A stretch of DNA of 64,000 bases from Nioella sediminis (GTDB lineage: Bacteria; Pseudomonadota; Alphaproteobacteria; Rhodobacterales; Rhodobacteraceae): contig NZ_MNBL01000115.1 in the NCBI RefSeq assembly GCF_001879695.1, forward strand, positions 28,290 to 92,289, read 5' to 3'. Positions 51,829 to 61,715 of the stretch are shown here, piece by piece (position 1 is the first letter of the stretch; the number at the start of each line of letters is the position of its first letter). The notes beneath the pieces were generated by a model that saw only the letters and a list, made by a program, of their open reading frames with translations, was not told where the DNA came from and did not search any database. The translations under genes and the position numbers were made by a program.

Positions 51829-53112
51829 GTGTTCGATTTCGATATGCTCGGCCTCTCGCCGACCCTGCTGGCCGCGGTGAAATCCGCAGGCTACGACACT
51901 CCGACACCCATCCAGAACCAGGCGATCCCGCTGGCGCTGGCCGGGCACGACATCATGGGCCTTGCCCAGACCGGAACAGGCAAGACTGCGGCCTTCGGCC
52001 TGCCGCTGGTGGAACACCTGCTGACCCATCAGGGCAAGCGTGAACCCAAATCCGTCAAGGCGCTGGTCCTTGCGCCGACGCGCGAACTGACCAACCAGAT
52101 TGCCGAGAACCTGCGGGCTTATGTGAAGGGCTCTCACCTGCGCGTTGGCACCGTTGTCGGCGGGCAGTCGATCAACGTCCAGATGCGCTTCCTCGAACGC
52201 GGCACCGATATTCTGGTGGCCACCCCCGGTCGCCTGATCGACCTGATGGACCGCCGCGCGGTGCGGCTGGACCTGGCCCAGTTCCTGGTGCTGGACGAGG
52301 CCGACCAGATGCTGGACCTCGGCTTTATCCATGCGCTGCGCCGGATTGCGCCCGCATTGGGCACGCCGCGTCAGACCATGCTGTTTTCGGCCACCATGCC
52401 CAAGCAGATGGAGGAGCTGTCGCGCACCTACCTGACGAACCCGCGCAAAGTGCAGGTCTCGCCGCCGGGTAAAGCTGCCGACAAGGTGACGCAGTGCATC
52501 CATTTCATCGCCAAAAGCGAAAAGCCCGCCCTGCTGCGCGAGCTTCTGCGCCGCCACCCCGATACGCTGAGCCTCGTCTTCTCCCGCACCAAACATGGCG
52601 CGGAGAAGCTGATGAAGGGGCTGGTTGCCGACGGGTTCGACGCCGCATCCATTCATGGCAACAAGAGCCAGGGTCAGCGCGACCGCGCCATCAAGGCGTT
52701 CAAGGACGGGCAGGTGAAGATCCTCGTGGCGACCGACGTGGCCGCCCGTGGCATCGACATTCCCGATGTGCGTACCGTCTACAACTACGACCTGCCCGAC
52801 GTGCCCGACAACTACGTTCACCGCATCGGGCGCACCGCCCGTGCCGGCAAGGATGGCGAGGCAATTGCCTTCTGCTGTGCCGAAGAGGTCGATCAGCTGA
52901 AGGATATCGAGAAGGTCATGAAGATCTCGATCCCTGTTGCAAGTGGCCGGCGCCCGGAACCGGTGAAGGAAGACAAGCCCAAGCGCGGAGGGGGCGGGGG
53001 GCAACGCCGTCGCCGGTCTGGTGGTGGTGGCCACGGGCAAAGCCAGGGTCAGGCCCCGGCCAAGCCGCGTCAGGCACGCCGCAACAAACAACGCCGCAAG
53101 CCGGCCGCATAA
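51829..53112 (+). CDS. DEAD-box RNA helicase (RhlE-like)
   Basis: A 427-residue ATP-dependent RNA helicase. Motifs in order: GLAQTGTGKTAAFGLP (Walker A), APTRELTNQI, ATPGRLIDLM, VLDEADQML (DEAD), LFSATMPKQM, IHGNKSQGQRDRAI, ATDVAARGIDI and HRIGRTARAG. A basic Gly/Arg-rich tail (about 385-427) binds RNA. GTG start at 51829 follows GGAGGAAAGGAAAC; ATG at 51844 is an alternative. Confidence 0.93.
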   Translation: MFDFDMLGLSPTLLAAVKSAGYDTPTPIQNQAIPLALAGHDIMGLAQTGTGKTAAFGLPLVEHLLTHQGKREPKSVKALVLAPTRELTNQIAENLRAYVKGSHLRVGTVVGGQSINVQMRFLERGTDILVATPGRLIDLMDRRAVRLDLAQFLVLDEADQMLDLGFIHALRRIAPALGTPRQTMLFSATMPKQMEELSRTYLTNPRKVQVSPPGKAADKVTQCIHFIAKSEKPALLRELLRRHPDTLSLVFSRTKHGAEKLMKGLVADGFDAASIHGNKSQGQRDRAIKAFKDGQVKILVATDVAARGIDIPDVRTVYNYDLPDVPDNYVHRIGRTARAGKDGEAIAFCCAEEVDQLKDIEKVMKISIPVASGRRPEPVKEDKPKRGGGGGQRRRRSGGGGHGQSQGQAPAKPRQARRNKQRRKPAA

Positions 53113-53116
53113 TGAA

Positions 53117-53141
53117 AAAGGGCCGCACTTCGCGGCCCTTT
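53117..53141. terminator. intrinsic terminator between helicase and dat
   Basis: AAAGGGCCGC (53117-53126) pairs with GCGGCCCTTT (53132-53141) around ACTTC, followed by CTTTT on the plus strand and preceded by A-rich sequence, so it serves both convergent genes. Confidence 0.85.
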
Positions 53142-53164
53142 CTTTTATCTGGAGTCGAGTCAGC

Positions 53165-54028
53165 TCAGATCGCTGCCTTGCGCATTTCCTCAAGATAGAT
53201 CTCGCGGATGCGCGGGGCGATGTCGCCGACCTTGCCGGTGCCCACGGGTTGACCGTCGATCTCCACAACCGGCATCACGAAGGCGGAGGCGGAGGTCACG
53301 AAAGCCTCTGCCGCGTTCTGCGCTTCCTCGATTGTGAAGGGACGCTCTTCCACCTTCATCTGCGCCTCGCGGGCAAAGCGAAGCACGGCGGCGCGGGTGA
53401 TCCCGTGCAGGATGTCGTTCGACAGCTGCCGGGTCACGATGGTGCCGTCCTTTGTGACGATATAGGCGTTGTTCGAGGTGCCCTCGGTCACGAAGCCATC
53501 CTCGACCATCCACGCGTCATCGCAGCCCGCCTTTTTCGCGGCCATCTTGCCAAGCGAGGGGTAGAGCAGCTGAACCGTCTTGATATCACGGCGGCCCCAC
53601 CGGAGGTCTTCGACCGAAATCACCTTCATGCCGGTCTTGGCCTGCGGGGCATCCGCCAAACCGGGCTTGTTCTGGGTGAACAGAACGATGGTCGGCGCGG
53701 TGTCTGCGGGCGGGAAGGCGAAATCGCGGTCATCGGGCGCGCCACGGGTGATTTGCAGGTAGATCAGGCCATCGGTGATGCCGTTCCGTTCAACCAACTG
53801 ACGGTGAACCTCCAGCAAGTCCTCGGTGCTGATCGGGTTTGCCATATCCAGCTCATTCAGCGAGCGTTCCAGCCGCTTGGCGTGACCGGCGAAGTCAATC
53901 AGCTTGCCGCCGAGCACGCTGGTCACCTCGTAGACGCCATCGGCAAAGAGAAACCCCCGATCGAAGATGGACACCTTCGCTTCATTTTCCGGCAGGTAGT
54001 CGCCATTCACATAGACAGTGCGGGTCAT
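53165..54028 (-). CDS. dat: D-amino-acid transaminase
   Basis: A 287-residue fold-type IV PLP enzyme exchanging amino groups among D-amino acids (D-alanine, D-glutamate). IFDRGFLFADGVYEVTSV begins the protein; the Schiff-base Lys is in DIKTVQLLYPSLGK; EGTSNNAYIV and GITRAAVL are typical. ATG at 54028 follows AAGGAAAC. It supplies D-glutamate for wall synthesis or links to the dgcN-dgcA pair 2-4 kb away. A branched-chain transaminase-like role is less likely. Confidence 0.9.
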   Translation of the reverse strand: MTRTVYVNGDYLPENEAKVSIFDRGFLFADGVYEVTSVLGGKLIDFAGHAKRLERSLNELDMANPISTEDLLEVHRQLVERNGITDGLIYLQITRGAPDDRDFAFPPADTAPTIVLFTQNKPGLADAPQAKTGMKVISVEDLRWGRRDIKTVQLLYPSLGKMAAKKAGCDDAWMVEDGFVTEGTSNNAYIVTKDGTIVTRQLSNDILHGITRAAVLRFAREAQMKVEERPFTIEEAQNAAEAFVTSASAFVMPVVEIDGQPVGTGKVGDIAPRIREIYLEEMRKAAI

Positions 54029-54041
54029 TCTTGTTTCCTTC

Positions 54042-55874
54042 TCAGACTTGGCGAACGGCGCCCTTGGCGGCGCTGGTGGTGAGGGCGGCATAAGCTTTGA
54101 GCGCGGTCGAAACCTTGCGGGCGCGCGGCTTGGCGGGCTTCCACCCGGCGGCCTCTTGCGCGGCGCGGCGCGCGGCCAATTCCTCGTCCGACACGGCGAG
54201 GTTGATGGTGCGGTTGGGGATGTCGATCTCGATCCTGTCGCCGTTCTGCACGAGGCCAATCGCCCCGCCTTCCGCTGCCTCGGGCGAGACATGGCCGATC
54301 GACAGACCCGACGTGCCGCCGGAAAAACGCCCGTCCGTCAGCAGCGCGCAGGCTTTGCCCAGGCCTTTGGATTTCAGGTAGGACGTCGGATAGAGCATTT
54401 CCTGCATCCCCGGCCCGCCGCGCGGCCCTTCGTAGCGGATCACCACCACGTCGCCCTCTTTCACCTTGCCGGTCAGGATGTTGCTGACGGCCTCATCCTG
54501 GCTTTCGCAGACATGGGCAGTACCGGTGAATTGCAGGATCGACGCATCCACGCCTGCGGTTTTCACGATGCACCCATCCAGCGCGATATTGCCGAACAGA
54601 ACCGCAAGGCCCCCGTCCTGGCTGAAGGCATTTTCCTTGTCGCGGATCACGCCGTTGGTACGGTCGGTGTCCAGTTCCTTGTAGCGGTTCGACTGGCTGA
54701 AGGCCTGGGTCGTGCGCACACCGCCGGGGGCTGCCTTGAACAGGCTTTCCGCCTCGGGGTTATTCGCCACCGCGATATCCCACTTGGCAATCGCCTCACC
54801 CATTGTGCTGGAATGCACGGTGTGACACTCATTGTGCAGCAGGCCCGCGCGGCTGAGTTCGCCCAAGATCGAGAAGATGCCGCCGGCCCGGTGCACGTCC
54901 TCCATATGGACGTTCGCGGTGTTGGGCGCGACCTTGCAGAGACATGGCACCTTGCGGCTGAGCCTGTCCATGTCGGTCATGGTGAAATCCACCTCGCCCT
55001 CATGCGCGATGGCCAGCAGGTGCAGCACGGTGTTGGTGGACCCGCCCATGGCAATGTCGAGGCTCATCGCGTTCTCGAACGCTTCAAAAGTGGCGATCTC
55101 GCGCGGCAGCAGGCCCTTTTCCTCGCCCTCATAGTGGCGCTTGGCGATCTCGACGATCTTGCGACCGGCCTCCAGAAACAGGCCCTTGCGGTCGGAATGG
55201 GTGGCGAGCGTCGAGCCGTTGCCCGGCAGAGCAAGACCCAAAGCCTCCGCCAGACAGTTCATCGAGTTCGCGGTGAACATGCCGGAACAGGACCCGCAGG
55301 TCGGGCAGGCGTTTTCCTCGATATGCTGCACCTGTTCATCGGTGAAGGCATCGTTCGCGGCGGCAACCATCGCATCCACGAGGTCGATCTTGGTCATCTC
55401 CAGATCGGCAATGTCGATCTTGCCCGCTTCCATCGGGCCACCCGAGACGAAAATCGCGGGGATATTGAGCCGCATCGCCGCCATCAGCATGCCGGGCGTG
55501 ATCTTGTCGCAGTTCGAGATGCAGACCATCGCATCGGCACAATGGGCGTTGACCATGTATTCGACGCTGTCCGCGATGACCTCCCGGCTCGGCAGGCTAT
55601 ACAGCATCCCGTCATGGCCCATGGCGATGCCGTCATCGACCGCGATGGTGTTAAACTCCTTGGCGACCCCGCCCGCCGCCTCGACCTCGCGCGCGACCAT
55701 CTGGCCGAGGTCTTTCAGATGCACATGCCCCGGCACGAACTGGGTAAAGCTGTTCACGATGGCGATGATGGGCTTGTCCCAATCGCCATCGGTCATCCCG
55801 GTGGCGCGCCAAAGGCCACGGGCGCCGGCCATGTTGCGGCCATGGGTGGTCGTGCGGGAACGGTATCTGGGCAT
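54042..55874 (-). CDS. ilvD: dihydroxy-acid dehydratase
   Basis: A 610-residue iron-sulfur enzyme that dehydrates dihydroxy-acids in isoleucine, valine and pantothenate synthesis. Cluster cysteines lie in [27 protein letters not shown] and [26 protein letters not shown] and [20 protein letters not shown] are typical. ATG at 55874 follows AGGAGGACC. dat follows 13 bp downstream on the same strand. Confidence 0.98.
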   Translation of the reverse strand: MPRYRSRTTTHGRNMAGARGLWRATGMTDGDWDKPIIAIVNSFTQFVPGHVHLKDLGQMVAREVEAAGGVAKEFNTIAVDDGIAMGHDGMLYSLPSREVIADSVEYMVNAHCADAMVCISNCDKITPGMLMAAMRLNIPAIFVSGGPMEAGKIDIADLEMTKIDLVDAMVAAANDAFTDEQVQHIEENACPTCGSCSGMFTANSMNCLAEALGLALPGNGSTLATHSDRKGLFLEAGRKIVEIAKRHYEGEEKGLLPREIATFEAFENAMSLDIAMGGSTNTVLHLLAIAHEGEVDFTMTDMDRLSRKVPCLCKVAPNTANVHMEDVHRAGGIFSILGELSRAGLLHNECHTVHSSTMGEAIAKWDIAVANNPEAESLFKAAPGGVRTTQAFSQSNRYKELDTDRTNGVIRDKENAFSQDGGLAVLFGNIALDGCIVKTAGVDASILQFTGTAHVCESQDEAVSNILTGKVKEGDVVVIRYEGPRGGPGMQEMLYPTSYLKSKGLGKACALLTDGRFSGGTSGLSIGHVSPEAAEGGAIGLVQNGDRIEIDIPNRTINLAVSDEELAARRAAQEAAGWKPAKPRARKVSTALKAYAALTTSAAKGAVRQV

Positions 55875-55959
55875 GTCGGTCCTCCTGTCGAGCGGGATTT
55901 GCTTAGCGCAAAGATCGGGGGAGGGCCATATGGGGAAAGGGGAAATCATTGCATCGGTA

Positions 55960-56133
55960 GCCGCACCATTGACGACGCGCGCGGGGGCGATCCGACCTGT
56001 GATCAGTTCACTTTATCCCTGCCATACCCGGGCGACCTCAACCGTCTCGCCGACGTCACCCAAATCGCCTCCGCGTGGGGGCGCGTCGGCGATGGCGCGG
56101 CGGGCTGACGCCCTTGATTCCGCGCGGGCAATG
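55960..56133 (+). repeat. dispersed intergenic repeat, copy 2
   Basis: About 174 bp aligned with the reverse strand of 30882-31053. Identical blocks are 55971-55996 and 56060-56094. It sits between the ilvD start and dgcA, ending one base before the dgcA stop codon, so its 3' edge may act as that gene's 3' signal. Confidence 0.75.
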
Positions 56134-56134
56134 C

Positions 56135-57097
56135 TCACCCCCACAGCTCCGCACTCGCCGGGTGCACCCCGGCGGCGTCGTAGACCAGCGGCGCGTCCCG
56201 GTCTTCGGCCAGCAGCAAGGGTCCATCGAGGTCCACCACCTCAGCCCCTTGCGCGACCAGAACGGCGGGGGCCATGGCGAGGGATGATCCCACCATGCAG
56301 CCGACCATGACCTGATAGCCCTCGGCGCGGGCGGCGTCGCGCAGGGCGAGCGCTTCGGTCAACCCGCCGGTCTTGTCCAGCTTGATGTTGACCATGTCGT
56401 ACTTGCCCTTCAGCCCCGGCAGGCTGACGCGGTCATGGCAGCTTTCATCGGCGCAGACGGGCAAGGGGCGTTCGATTTCCCCGAGCATGTCGTCCTGACC
56501 GGCAGGCAGCGGCTGTTCCACCATCTGCACGCCAAGGCGCAGGAGGTGGGGGGCGAGGTCGGCATAGACCTCTGCCGTCCAGCCCTCATTCGCGTCGACG
56601 ATGATGGGGGACTTAGGCGCGCCCTCACGAACCGCCTCCAGCCGGGCCATGTCATCGGGGGTGCCGAGCTTGATTTTCAGCAAAGGCCGATGCGCGTGTT
56701 TCGCGGCTTCAGCGCGCATGTTCTCGGGCGTATCCAGTGACAGCGTATAGGCGGTGATCATCGGGCGCGGCGCGGACAGCCCCGCCAGTTGCCACACCGG
56801 CGCACCGGTCTGTTTCGCGGCCAGATCCCACAGGGCGCAATCCACGGCATTGCGGGCGGCGCCTGCGGGCAGGGCATCCTGCAGATCCTGCCGGGAAATG
56901 CCCTCGGGCAACCCCTCGATCTGCTCAGTCACACTCTCCAGCGTTTCGCCATAACGGGCATAGGGCACGCATTCCCCCTGCCCCACAACGCCATCGGCAA
57001 AGGCGCGGACGGTCAGGACATGAGCTTCGGTCCGGCTGCCGCGGGCGATGGTGAAGACCTGCGCCAGCCGGAAGGTATCGGCGGTAACGGACAGCAT
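56135..57097 (-). CDS. dgcA: N-acetyl-D-glutamate racemase (DgcA-like), enolase superfamily
   Basis: A 320-residue enolase-superfamily enzyme. KIKLG (catalytic Lys), VDANEGW, MVEQPLP, CADESCHD and MVNIKLDKTGG mark the metal and base residues of the dipeptide-epimerase branch. Next to dgcN it is assigned to N-acetyl-D-glutamate racemase of marine D-Glu catabolism; L-Ala-D/L-Glu epimerase is the alternative. ATG at 57097 overlaps the dgcN stop (TGATG). Confidence 0.82.
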   Translation of the reverse strand: MLSVTADTFRLAQVFTIARGSRTEAHVLTVRAFADGVVGQGECVPYARYGETLESVTEQIEGLPEGISRQDLQDALPAGAARNAVDCALWDLAAKQTGAPVWQLAGLSAPRPMITAYTLSLDTPENMRAEAAKHAHRPLLKIKLGTPDDMARLEAVREGAPKSPIIVDANEGWTAEVYADLAPHLLRLGVQMVEQPLPAGQDDMLGEIERPLPVCADESCHDRVSLPGLKGKYDMVNIKLDKTGGLTEALALRDAARAEGYQVMVGCMVGSSLAMAPAVLVAQGAEVVDLDGPLLLAEDRDAPLVYDAAGVHPASAELWG

Positions 57098-58098
57098 CAG
57101 ATCGCGTCGAGCGCATCCACAAGGCGACCCGCGCCCTGCCGGAACGGGTCGACGGCGGGCAGACCCATCCGCTTCTCGGTCGCTTCCAGATAGGATAGTG
57201 CCTCATCCTCGCCCATGTTCGAGGTGTTGACCGAAATGCCGACCACCTGGCAGGCGGGGTTGGCGATACGCGCGAGCGGCAGGGCCATGTCGCGCAGGGC
57301 CTCCAGCGAGGGCAGGTCATAACCCGGCAGGCCACGCATATGGGCGCGGGTTGGCTCATGGCTCAGGATCAGCGCGTCGGGCTGGCCGCCGTGGATCAGC
57401 GCCATGGTTACGCCGGAATAGGAGACGTGGAACAGGCTGCCCTGCCCCTCGATATGATCCCAGTGATCGTCGTCATTGTCAGGGGTCAGCCATTCGACGG
57501 AGCCTGCCATGAAATCGGCGATGACGGCATCGAGCGGTACACCGTTGCCGGTAACCAGAATACCGGTTTGCCCGGTTGCGCGGAAGCTGGACTTCATGCC
57601 GCGTTTCTTCATCTCGAGATCCATGGCCAGCGAGGTGTACATCTTGCCTACGGAACAATCGGTGCCCACGGCAAGGCAGCGCTTGCCGGATCGTTTCACG
57701 CCATTGGCAATCGGGTATTTCACATCCGGGATGCGCACGTCATGCAGCTTGCGCCCGGTGGCTTCGGCAACGGCCACCAGATCGGGCTCATCCCTCAGCA
57801 GGTTGTGCAGGCCGGAGGCGAGGTCGAACCCTTCCTCCAGCGCCATCACCAGCACCTTCTTCCATTCCTGGCTGATCACGCCACCCCGGTTGGCGACACC
57901 AACGACCAGCGTCTTGGCCCCGGCCTCCTTCGCGGCGGCAAGGTCCATGTCGGGCAGTTTGACATCGGCACCGCAGCCCTCCATCCGGAACTGGCCCACG
58001 GCATTGTCAGGCCGCCAGTCGCGGATGCCCTGCGCCACTTTTGCGGCGAGTTGATCGGGCGCGTCGCCCAGGAACAACAGGTAAGGAGTCTGGATCAT
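57097..58098 (-). CDS. dgcN: D-glutamate N-acetyltransferase (DgcN, DUF1611)
   Basis: A 333-residue DUF1611-family protein. PYLLFLGDAPDQLAAKVAQG starts it; a P-loop-like GTDCSVGKMYTS near residue 150 and FRATGQTGILVTG follow. Family members paired with DgcA N-acetylate D-glutamate from acetyl-CoA before racemisation. MIQTPYL at 58098 is the family start. Confidence 0.82.
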   Translation of the reverse strand: MIQTPYLLFLGDAPDQLAAKVAQGIRDWRPDNAVGQFRMEGCGADVKLPDMDLAAAKEAGAKTLVVGVANRGGVISQEWKKVLVMALEEGFDLASGLHNLLRDEPDLVAVAEATGRKLHDVRIPDVKYPIANGVKRSGKRCLAVGTDCSVGKMYTSLAMDLEMKKRGMKSSFRATGQTGILVTGNGVPLDAVIADFMAGSVEWLTPDNDDDHWDHIEGQGSLFHVSYSGVTMALIHGGQPDALILSHEPTRAHMRGLPGYDLPSLEALRDMALPLARIANPACQVVGISVNTSNMGEDEALSYLEATEKRMGLPAVDPFRQGAGRLVDALDAI

Positions 58099-58188
58099 CG
58101 GGAACCTCGGCAAGCAGAATTGGAGAGCGCAAAACGGCGCGTTTCAGATCGCTTACAGCGGGACAGCCATCCGATGCAAAGGCCAAAT

Positions 58189-58545
58189 TCAGGGTTTCGA
58201 CCAGTCCAGCAGCGCGATAGGTGCGTCCTGTTCCTGATAGAAGTCGCGCGGTGCATGATCGGAAGCAACCGTATTGCGCTTGAATTCATAGCGCATCAGG
58301 TCGCCCTTGATTTCCGATGCCACGATCAGGGCCTGATACAGGTGCTTCGGCCCCTCGTAGATATCGACCAATCCCCGTAGATGTGGGGCGTATTCGGCAT
58401 CCAGCGCGAAGCCTTCTTCCGCGAATTGCAGGATCGGATAGACGTCATCACCCACATGCACGGAGCGGCGGCTGCGCTTGCGCTCGGCCTTCTTCTGGGC
58501 GGCGCGCAGGCCATCCATCACTTCCTTGGGCAGAAAATCTGACAT
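58189..58545 (-). CDS. conserved small protein of unknown function
   Basis: A 118-residue protein: MSDFLPKEVMDGLRAAQKKAERKRSRRSVHVGDD, then LRGLVDIYEGPKHLYQALIVASE and MRYEFKRNTVASDHAP. Basic N-terminus, no membrane segment. The pattern is conserved across Rhodobacterales as far as I can recall. It lies 90 bp upstream of dgcN on the same strand but with no tight coupling. Confidence 0.7.
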   Translation of the reverse strand: MSDFLPKEVMDGLRAAQKKAERKRSRRSVHVGDDVYPILQFAEEGFALDAEYAPHLRGLVDIYEGPKHLYQALIVASEIKGDLMRYEFKRNTVASDHAPRDFYQEQDAPIALLDWSKP

Positions 58546-58984
58546 CGCACGGATCCTTGGGGCTTCCTTCGGTCAATTTGGACCTCGGACAGATTCGGAC
58601 AAGGCCACAGCCCCGCCGCATCGCAGCACGTCGCATTCGGGCCACACTATCCGAAATCGGGTGCAAGTTCCCTTAAGGGTGGCATGTAACAACCAGACGA
58701 ACCGGCCTTCGCCCAAGCGGTATGATCGCCAAAGCGCCTGTCCGCTCCTGCCTGTCCCGTCTCGGCCGGACGCTCAAACCGGAGTTTGGCGCTGGCATGA
58801 TCGAGCTTCGCTACACCCGTGGCGACTTGCCTTCTCGTCCCATGAAGACCGGTTTTCCGGGAATCGGCGGCGCGCCGCAGGCGGACCCCGGCGCGGCGAT
58901 CCGGTGCTTTACTTGCCGCACACCCTACGGCACCATATGCACACCGAAAGAAAGAAAAGACCATTCCGAGGCGGTGCAGTACAA
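58546..58984. other. 439-bp intergenic region of unclear content
   Basis: No coding frame is convincing: several overlapping frames of 70-120 codons are present on both strands and none matches a known family. GC content stays high, so the frames are probably chance. It contains the promoter region of the CGNR gene. It may be decayed coding or repeat sequence. Confidence 0.45.
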
Positions 58985-59548
58985 ATGACCAAGGCGATTT
59001 CACGCTCTGAACCGGGCGCGGGCCACCCGTTCCTGACCTTCTTGAATACCGTTGCCGATGACGGAAAGACGCGGCGGATCGACAGTTTTCAGAACGCCAC
59101 CGTGCTGGTGCGCCTGCTGAAAGAAGAGGGCTTTGCGGCCCCGTCAGAACCTGTCACGCCGATGCAGCTTCGCAAGATCCTGACGCTCAGGGAAACGGCC
59201 TACGCCGCCTTTTCCGCCATCGCGGCAGGTCGCGCGCCGGGTCGGGAAGACGGGCTGTATCTGACCGAGGCGCTGAAGGCCGTCTATCAGGATGCTGAAA
59301 TCGGCATTGGCGATACCGGCCTGACAGTCGCCGCAAGCCCGCTTGGGCGTGTCTATGAACAGCTGGTGCTGTCGATGGACGAGCTGCTGCGATCCGACCA
59401 GTTCGGGCGGCTGCGCGAATGCCGCCGCTGCACGCATCTGTTCATCGACAAGGGCCGTGGTGTTGGGCGACGCTGGTGTTCCATGTCGCGTTGCGGCAAC
59501 CGCGCCAAGGCCGAAAGCTTCCGCGCGCGTCAACGGCACGCCGCTTGA
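58985..59548 (+). CDS. ABATE/CGNR zinc-finger regulator
   Basis: A 187-residue protein. An N-terminal ABATE-like stress domain (FLTFLNTVADDGKTRRIDSF) is followed by a C-terminal CGNR zinc finger: CRRCTHLFIDKGRG, then WCSMSRCGNRAKAESFRARQ. These are transcription regulators of unknown ligand. ATG at 58985 was chosen by the domain start. Confidence 0.85.
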   Translation: MTKAISRSEPGAGHPFLTFLNTVADDGKTRRIDSFQNATVLVRLLKEEGFAAPSEPVTPMQLRKILTLRETAYAAFSAIAAGRAPGREDGLYLTEALKAVYQDAEIGIGDTGLTVAASPLGRVYEQLVLSMDELLRSDQFGRLRECRRCTHLFIDKGRGVGRRWCSMSRCGNRAKAESFRARQRHAA

Positions 59549-59557
59549 TTCAACTGA

Positions 59558-59620
59558 TTTCGCCGCCTTCGGCGTCGACCCGTGCGAGGGGCGCTGCCCC
59601 TCGCGCTCCCCGGGGTATTT
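59558..59620. repeat. Rhodobacterales-type intergenic repeat, copy A
   Basis: TTTCGCCGC...GGCGTCGACCCG leads into GCGAGGGGC (59584-59592) and GCCCCTCGC (59596-59604), a 9-bp stem with a GCT loop, then CTCCCCGGGGTATTT. The first part shares TTTCGCCGC and GCGTCGACCCG with 63843-63869. Such blocks recur between genes in this order, by memory. Confidence 0.55.
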
Positions 59621-59735
59621 GCACAAGGAAAAGGCAGGATCTGTGCACTGGGGCAGGCAGGCCCTGCGCTGTTGAAGGTGGCCTGCGCTGCCGTGGCGAC
59701 TAGGTTGCAGACAAGCAATCGGAAGGAGCGCAGGA

Positions 59736-60725
59736 ATGGGTATGTTGGTCGACGGACATTGGGTGGATAAATGGTACGACACCAAATCCACGGACGGCGC
59801 GTTCAAACGCAGCGAGGCGCAGTTTCGCAACTGGGTGACCGCTGATGGCGCGCCCGGCCCCACCGGCGAAGGCGGCTTCAAGGCCGAAAGCGGCCGCTAT
59901 CATCTCTATGTCAGCCATGCCTGCCCCTGGGCCAATCGCACGATGATTTTCCGCAGTCTGAAGGGGCTGACCGATCATATCGACGTGTCTGTCGTGCATC
60001 CCGACATGCTGTCGGACGGCTGGACCTTTTCCGATGATTTTCCCGGTGCGACGGGTGACCGGCTGTTCGGCTCGGACTTCGCCCGCGACATCTACCTCCG
60101 CGCCAAGCCCGACATGACGGGTCGCGTGACCGTGCCGATCCTGTGGGACAAGGGCCGCGATACCATCGTGTCGAACGAAAGCTCGGAAATCATCCGCATG
60201 TTCAATACGGCCTTTAACGGAATCACCGGGGATACACGGGATTTCTACCCGGACAGGTTGCAGGATCGGATCGACGCGCTGAATGCGCGGATCTATGACG
60301 CGGTGAATAACGGGGTTTACAAGGCGGGCTTCGCCACGTCGCAGCAGGCCTATGACAGCGCCGTTCACACGCTTTTCGAGGCGCTGGACTGGATCGAGGA
60401 TATCCTGTCACGGAACCGCTATCTGGCGGGCGACAGTATCACCGAGGCCGATTGGCGGCTTTTCCCCACCATTGCCCGGTTCGACGCGGTCTATCACCAG
60501 CATTTCAAGTGCAACCGGGCGCGGATCATCGACTATCCGAACCTGTGGGGATGGGCGCGGGAGCTTTACCAATGGCCCGGTATCCGGGACGTGGTGCAGT
60601 TCGACCATTTCATCCGCCATTACCATTACAGCCACGACAGCATCAATCCGCATCGGATCATTCCAATCGGGCCCCAGATCGACTGGGAGACCCCGCATGG
60701 GCGAGAGGCATTGCGGGCGGCCTGA
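59736..60725 (+). CDS. glutathionyl-hydroquinone reductase (Xi-class GST)
   Basis: A 329-residue thioltransferase that reduces glutathionyl-hydroquinones. Catalytic Cys63 lies in SHACPWANRTM; family blocks are RVTVPILWDKGRDTIVSNES, LFPTIARFDAVYHQHFKCN and the C-terminal HYSHDSINPHRIIPIGP. ATG at 59736 follows GGAAGGAG. ECM4/YqjG group. Confidence 0.94.
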   Translation: MGMLVDGHWVDKWYDTKSTDGAFKRSEAQFRNWVTADGAPGPTGEGGFKAESGRYHLYVSHACPWANRTMIFRSLKGLTDHIDVSVVHPDMLSDGWTFSDDFPGATGDRLFGSDFARDIYLRAKPDMTGRVTVPILWDKGRDTIVSNESSEIIRMFNTAFNGITGDTRDFYPDRLQDRIDALNARIYDAVNNGVYKAGFATSQQAYDSAVHTLFEALDWIEDILSRNRYLAGDSITEADWRLFPTIARFDAVYHQHFKCNRARIIDYPNLWGWARELYQWPGIRDVVQFDHFIRHYHYSHDSINPHRIIPIGPQIDWETPHGREALRAA

Positions 60726-60764
60726 AAATCGGGTTGAACCGTTCCCGGCGAAAAGGGGACGGCG

Positions 60765-61715
60765 ATGACCGGGATCGAAGGCAAACGCGATCATGGCGGC
60801 GGTGTGGACGGCGCGGTTGCCCGCTATGGCGGCGCGCGGGCGGATTGGATCGACCTCTCGACCGGGATCAACCCCCTGCCCTACCCGGTGCCGGACTTTC
60901 CCGCCGATGCCTGGACGGCGCTGCCAGATAGGGCGGCGTTCGATGCGCTTTATGCGGCGGCGCGGGCGTTTTGGGGCGTTCCTGAGGGTGCAGCTATTCT
61001 TGCAGCGCCCGGTGCCTCGGCGCTGATTGCGCGCATTCCGGCGCTTGTGCCCACTGGCCGGGTCCACATCCCCGCCCCCACCTATAACGAACACTGGGCC
61101 GCCTTCCGCGCCCATGGCTGGAAGGCGGGAGAGGGCGGCGCGCGTGTCGTGGTGCATCCCAACAACCCAGATGGCCGGGTCTGGAGCGCGGCAGAGTTGG
61201 AGGGGGATAGACCCCTGACGGTGATCGACGAAAGCTTTGGCGACGTGATGCCGGGGCAGAGCCTCGTCCATATGGCGGAGCGTCCGGGGGTGATCGTGCT
61301 GAAGAGCTTTGGCAAGTTCTGGGGGCTGGCGGGGTTGCGGTTGGGCTTTGCCATTGCGCGGCCCGAAACGATTGACCGTCTGGCCGAGATGATCGGGCCA
61401 TGGGCGGTGTCCGGTCCGGGGTTGGCAACCGGCGCTGCTGCGCTGCGCGATCGGGACTGGGCTGAGACGACCCGCGCGCGGCTGGCGCGCGATGCGGACC
61501 GGCTGGACGGGATGATGACAGGCGCGGGGTCTACGGTTGTGGGCGGCACGACGCTCTTCCGCCTTTACGATGTTGGTGACGCGGCGGCCTGGCAGGACCG
61601 GCTGGCACAGTACCATATCTGGAGCCGGATTTTCCCCTATTCGGACCGTTGGCTGAGACTTGGCCTGCCGGGACCGGACGCCCATTGGGCACGGCTGGAG
61701 GAGGCTCTGTCATGA
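60765..61715 (+). CDS. cobC: threonine-phosphate decarboxylase, CobC-type
   Basis: A 316-residue fold-type I PLP enzyme that makes (R)-1-amino-2-propanol phosphate for the cobalamin aminopropanol arm. [15 protein letters not shown] begins the fold; the PLP Lys is in [17 protein letters not shown]. Its stop overlaps the cbiB start (ATGA). Naming (CobC in alphaproteobacteria, CobD in Salmonella) varies. Confidence 0.92.
   Translation: MTGIEGKRDHGGGVDGAVARYGGARADWIDLSTGINPLPYPVPDFPADAWTALPDRAAFDALYAAARAFWGVPEGAAILAAPGASALIARIPALVPTGRVHIPAPTYNEHWAAFRAHGWKAGEGGARVVVHPNNPDGRVWSAAELEGDRPLTVIDESFGDVMPGQSLVHMAERPGVIVLKSFGKFWGLAGLRLGFAIARPETIDRLAEMIGPWAVSGPGLATGAAALRDRDWAETTRARLARDADRLDGMMTGAGSTVVGGTTLFRLYDVGDAAAWQDRLAQYHIWSRIFPYSDRWLRLGLPGPDAHWARLEEALS

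Noticed and set aside
54018..56108. 696-codon open frame opposite ilvD and dat
   Set aside because: It spans the reverse complement of two well-supported enzymes; composition (His/Gln/Arg-rich) is typical of shadow frames.
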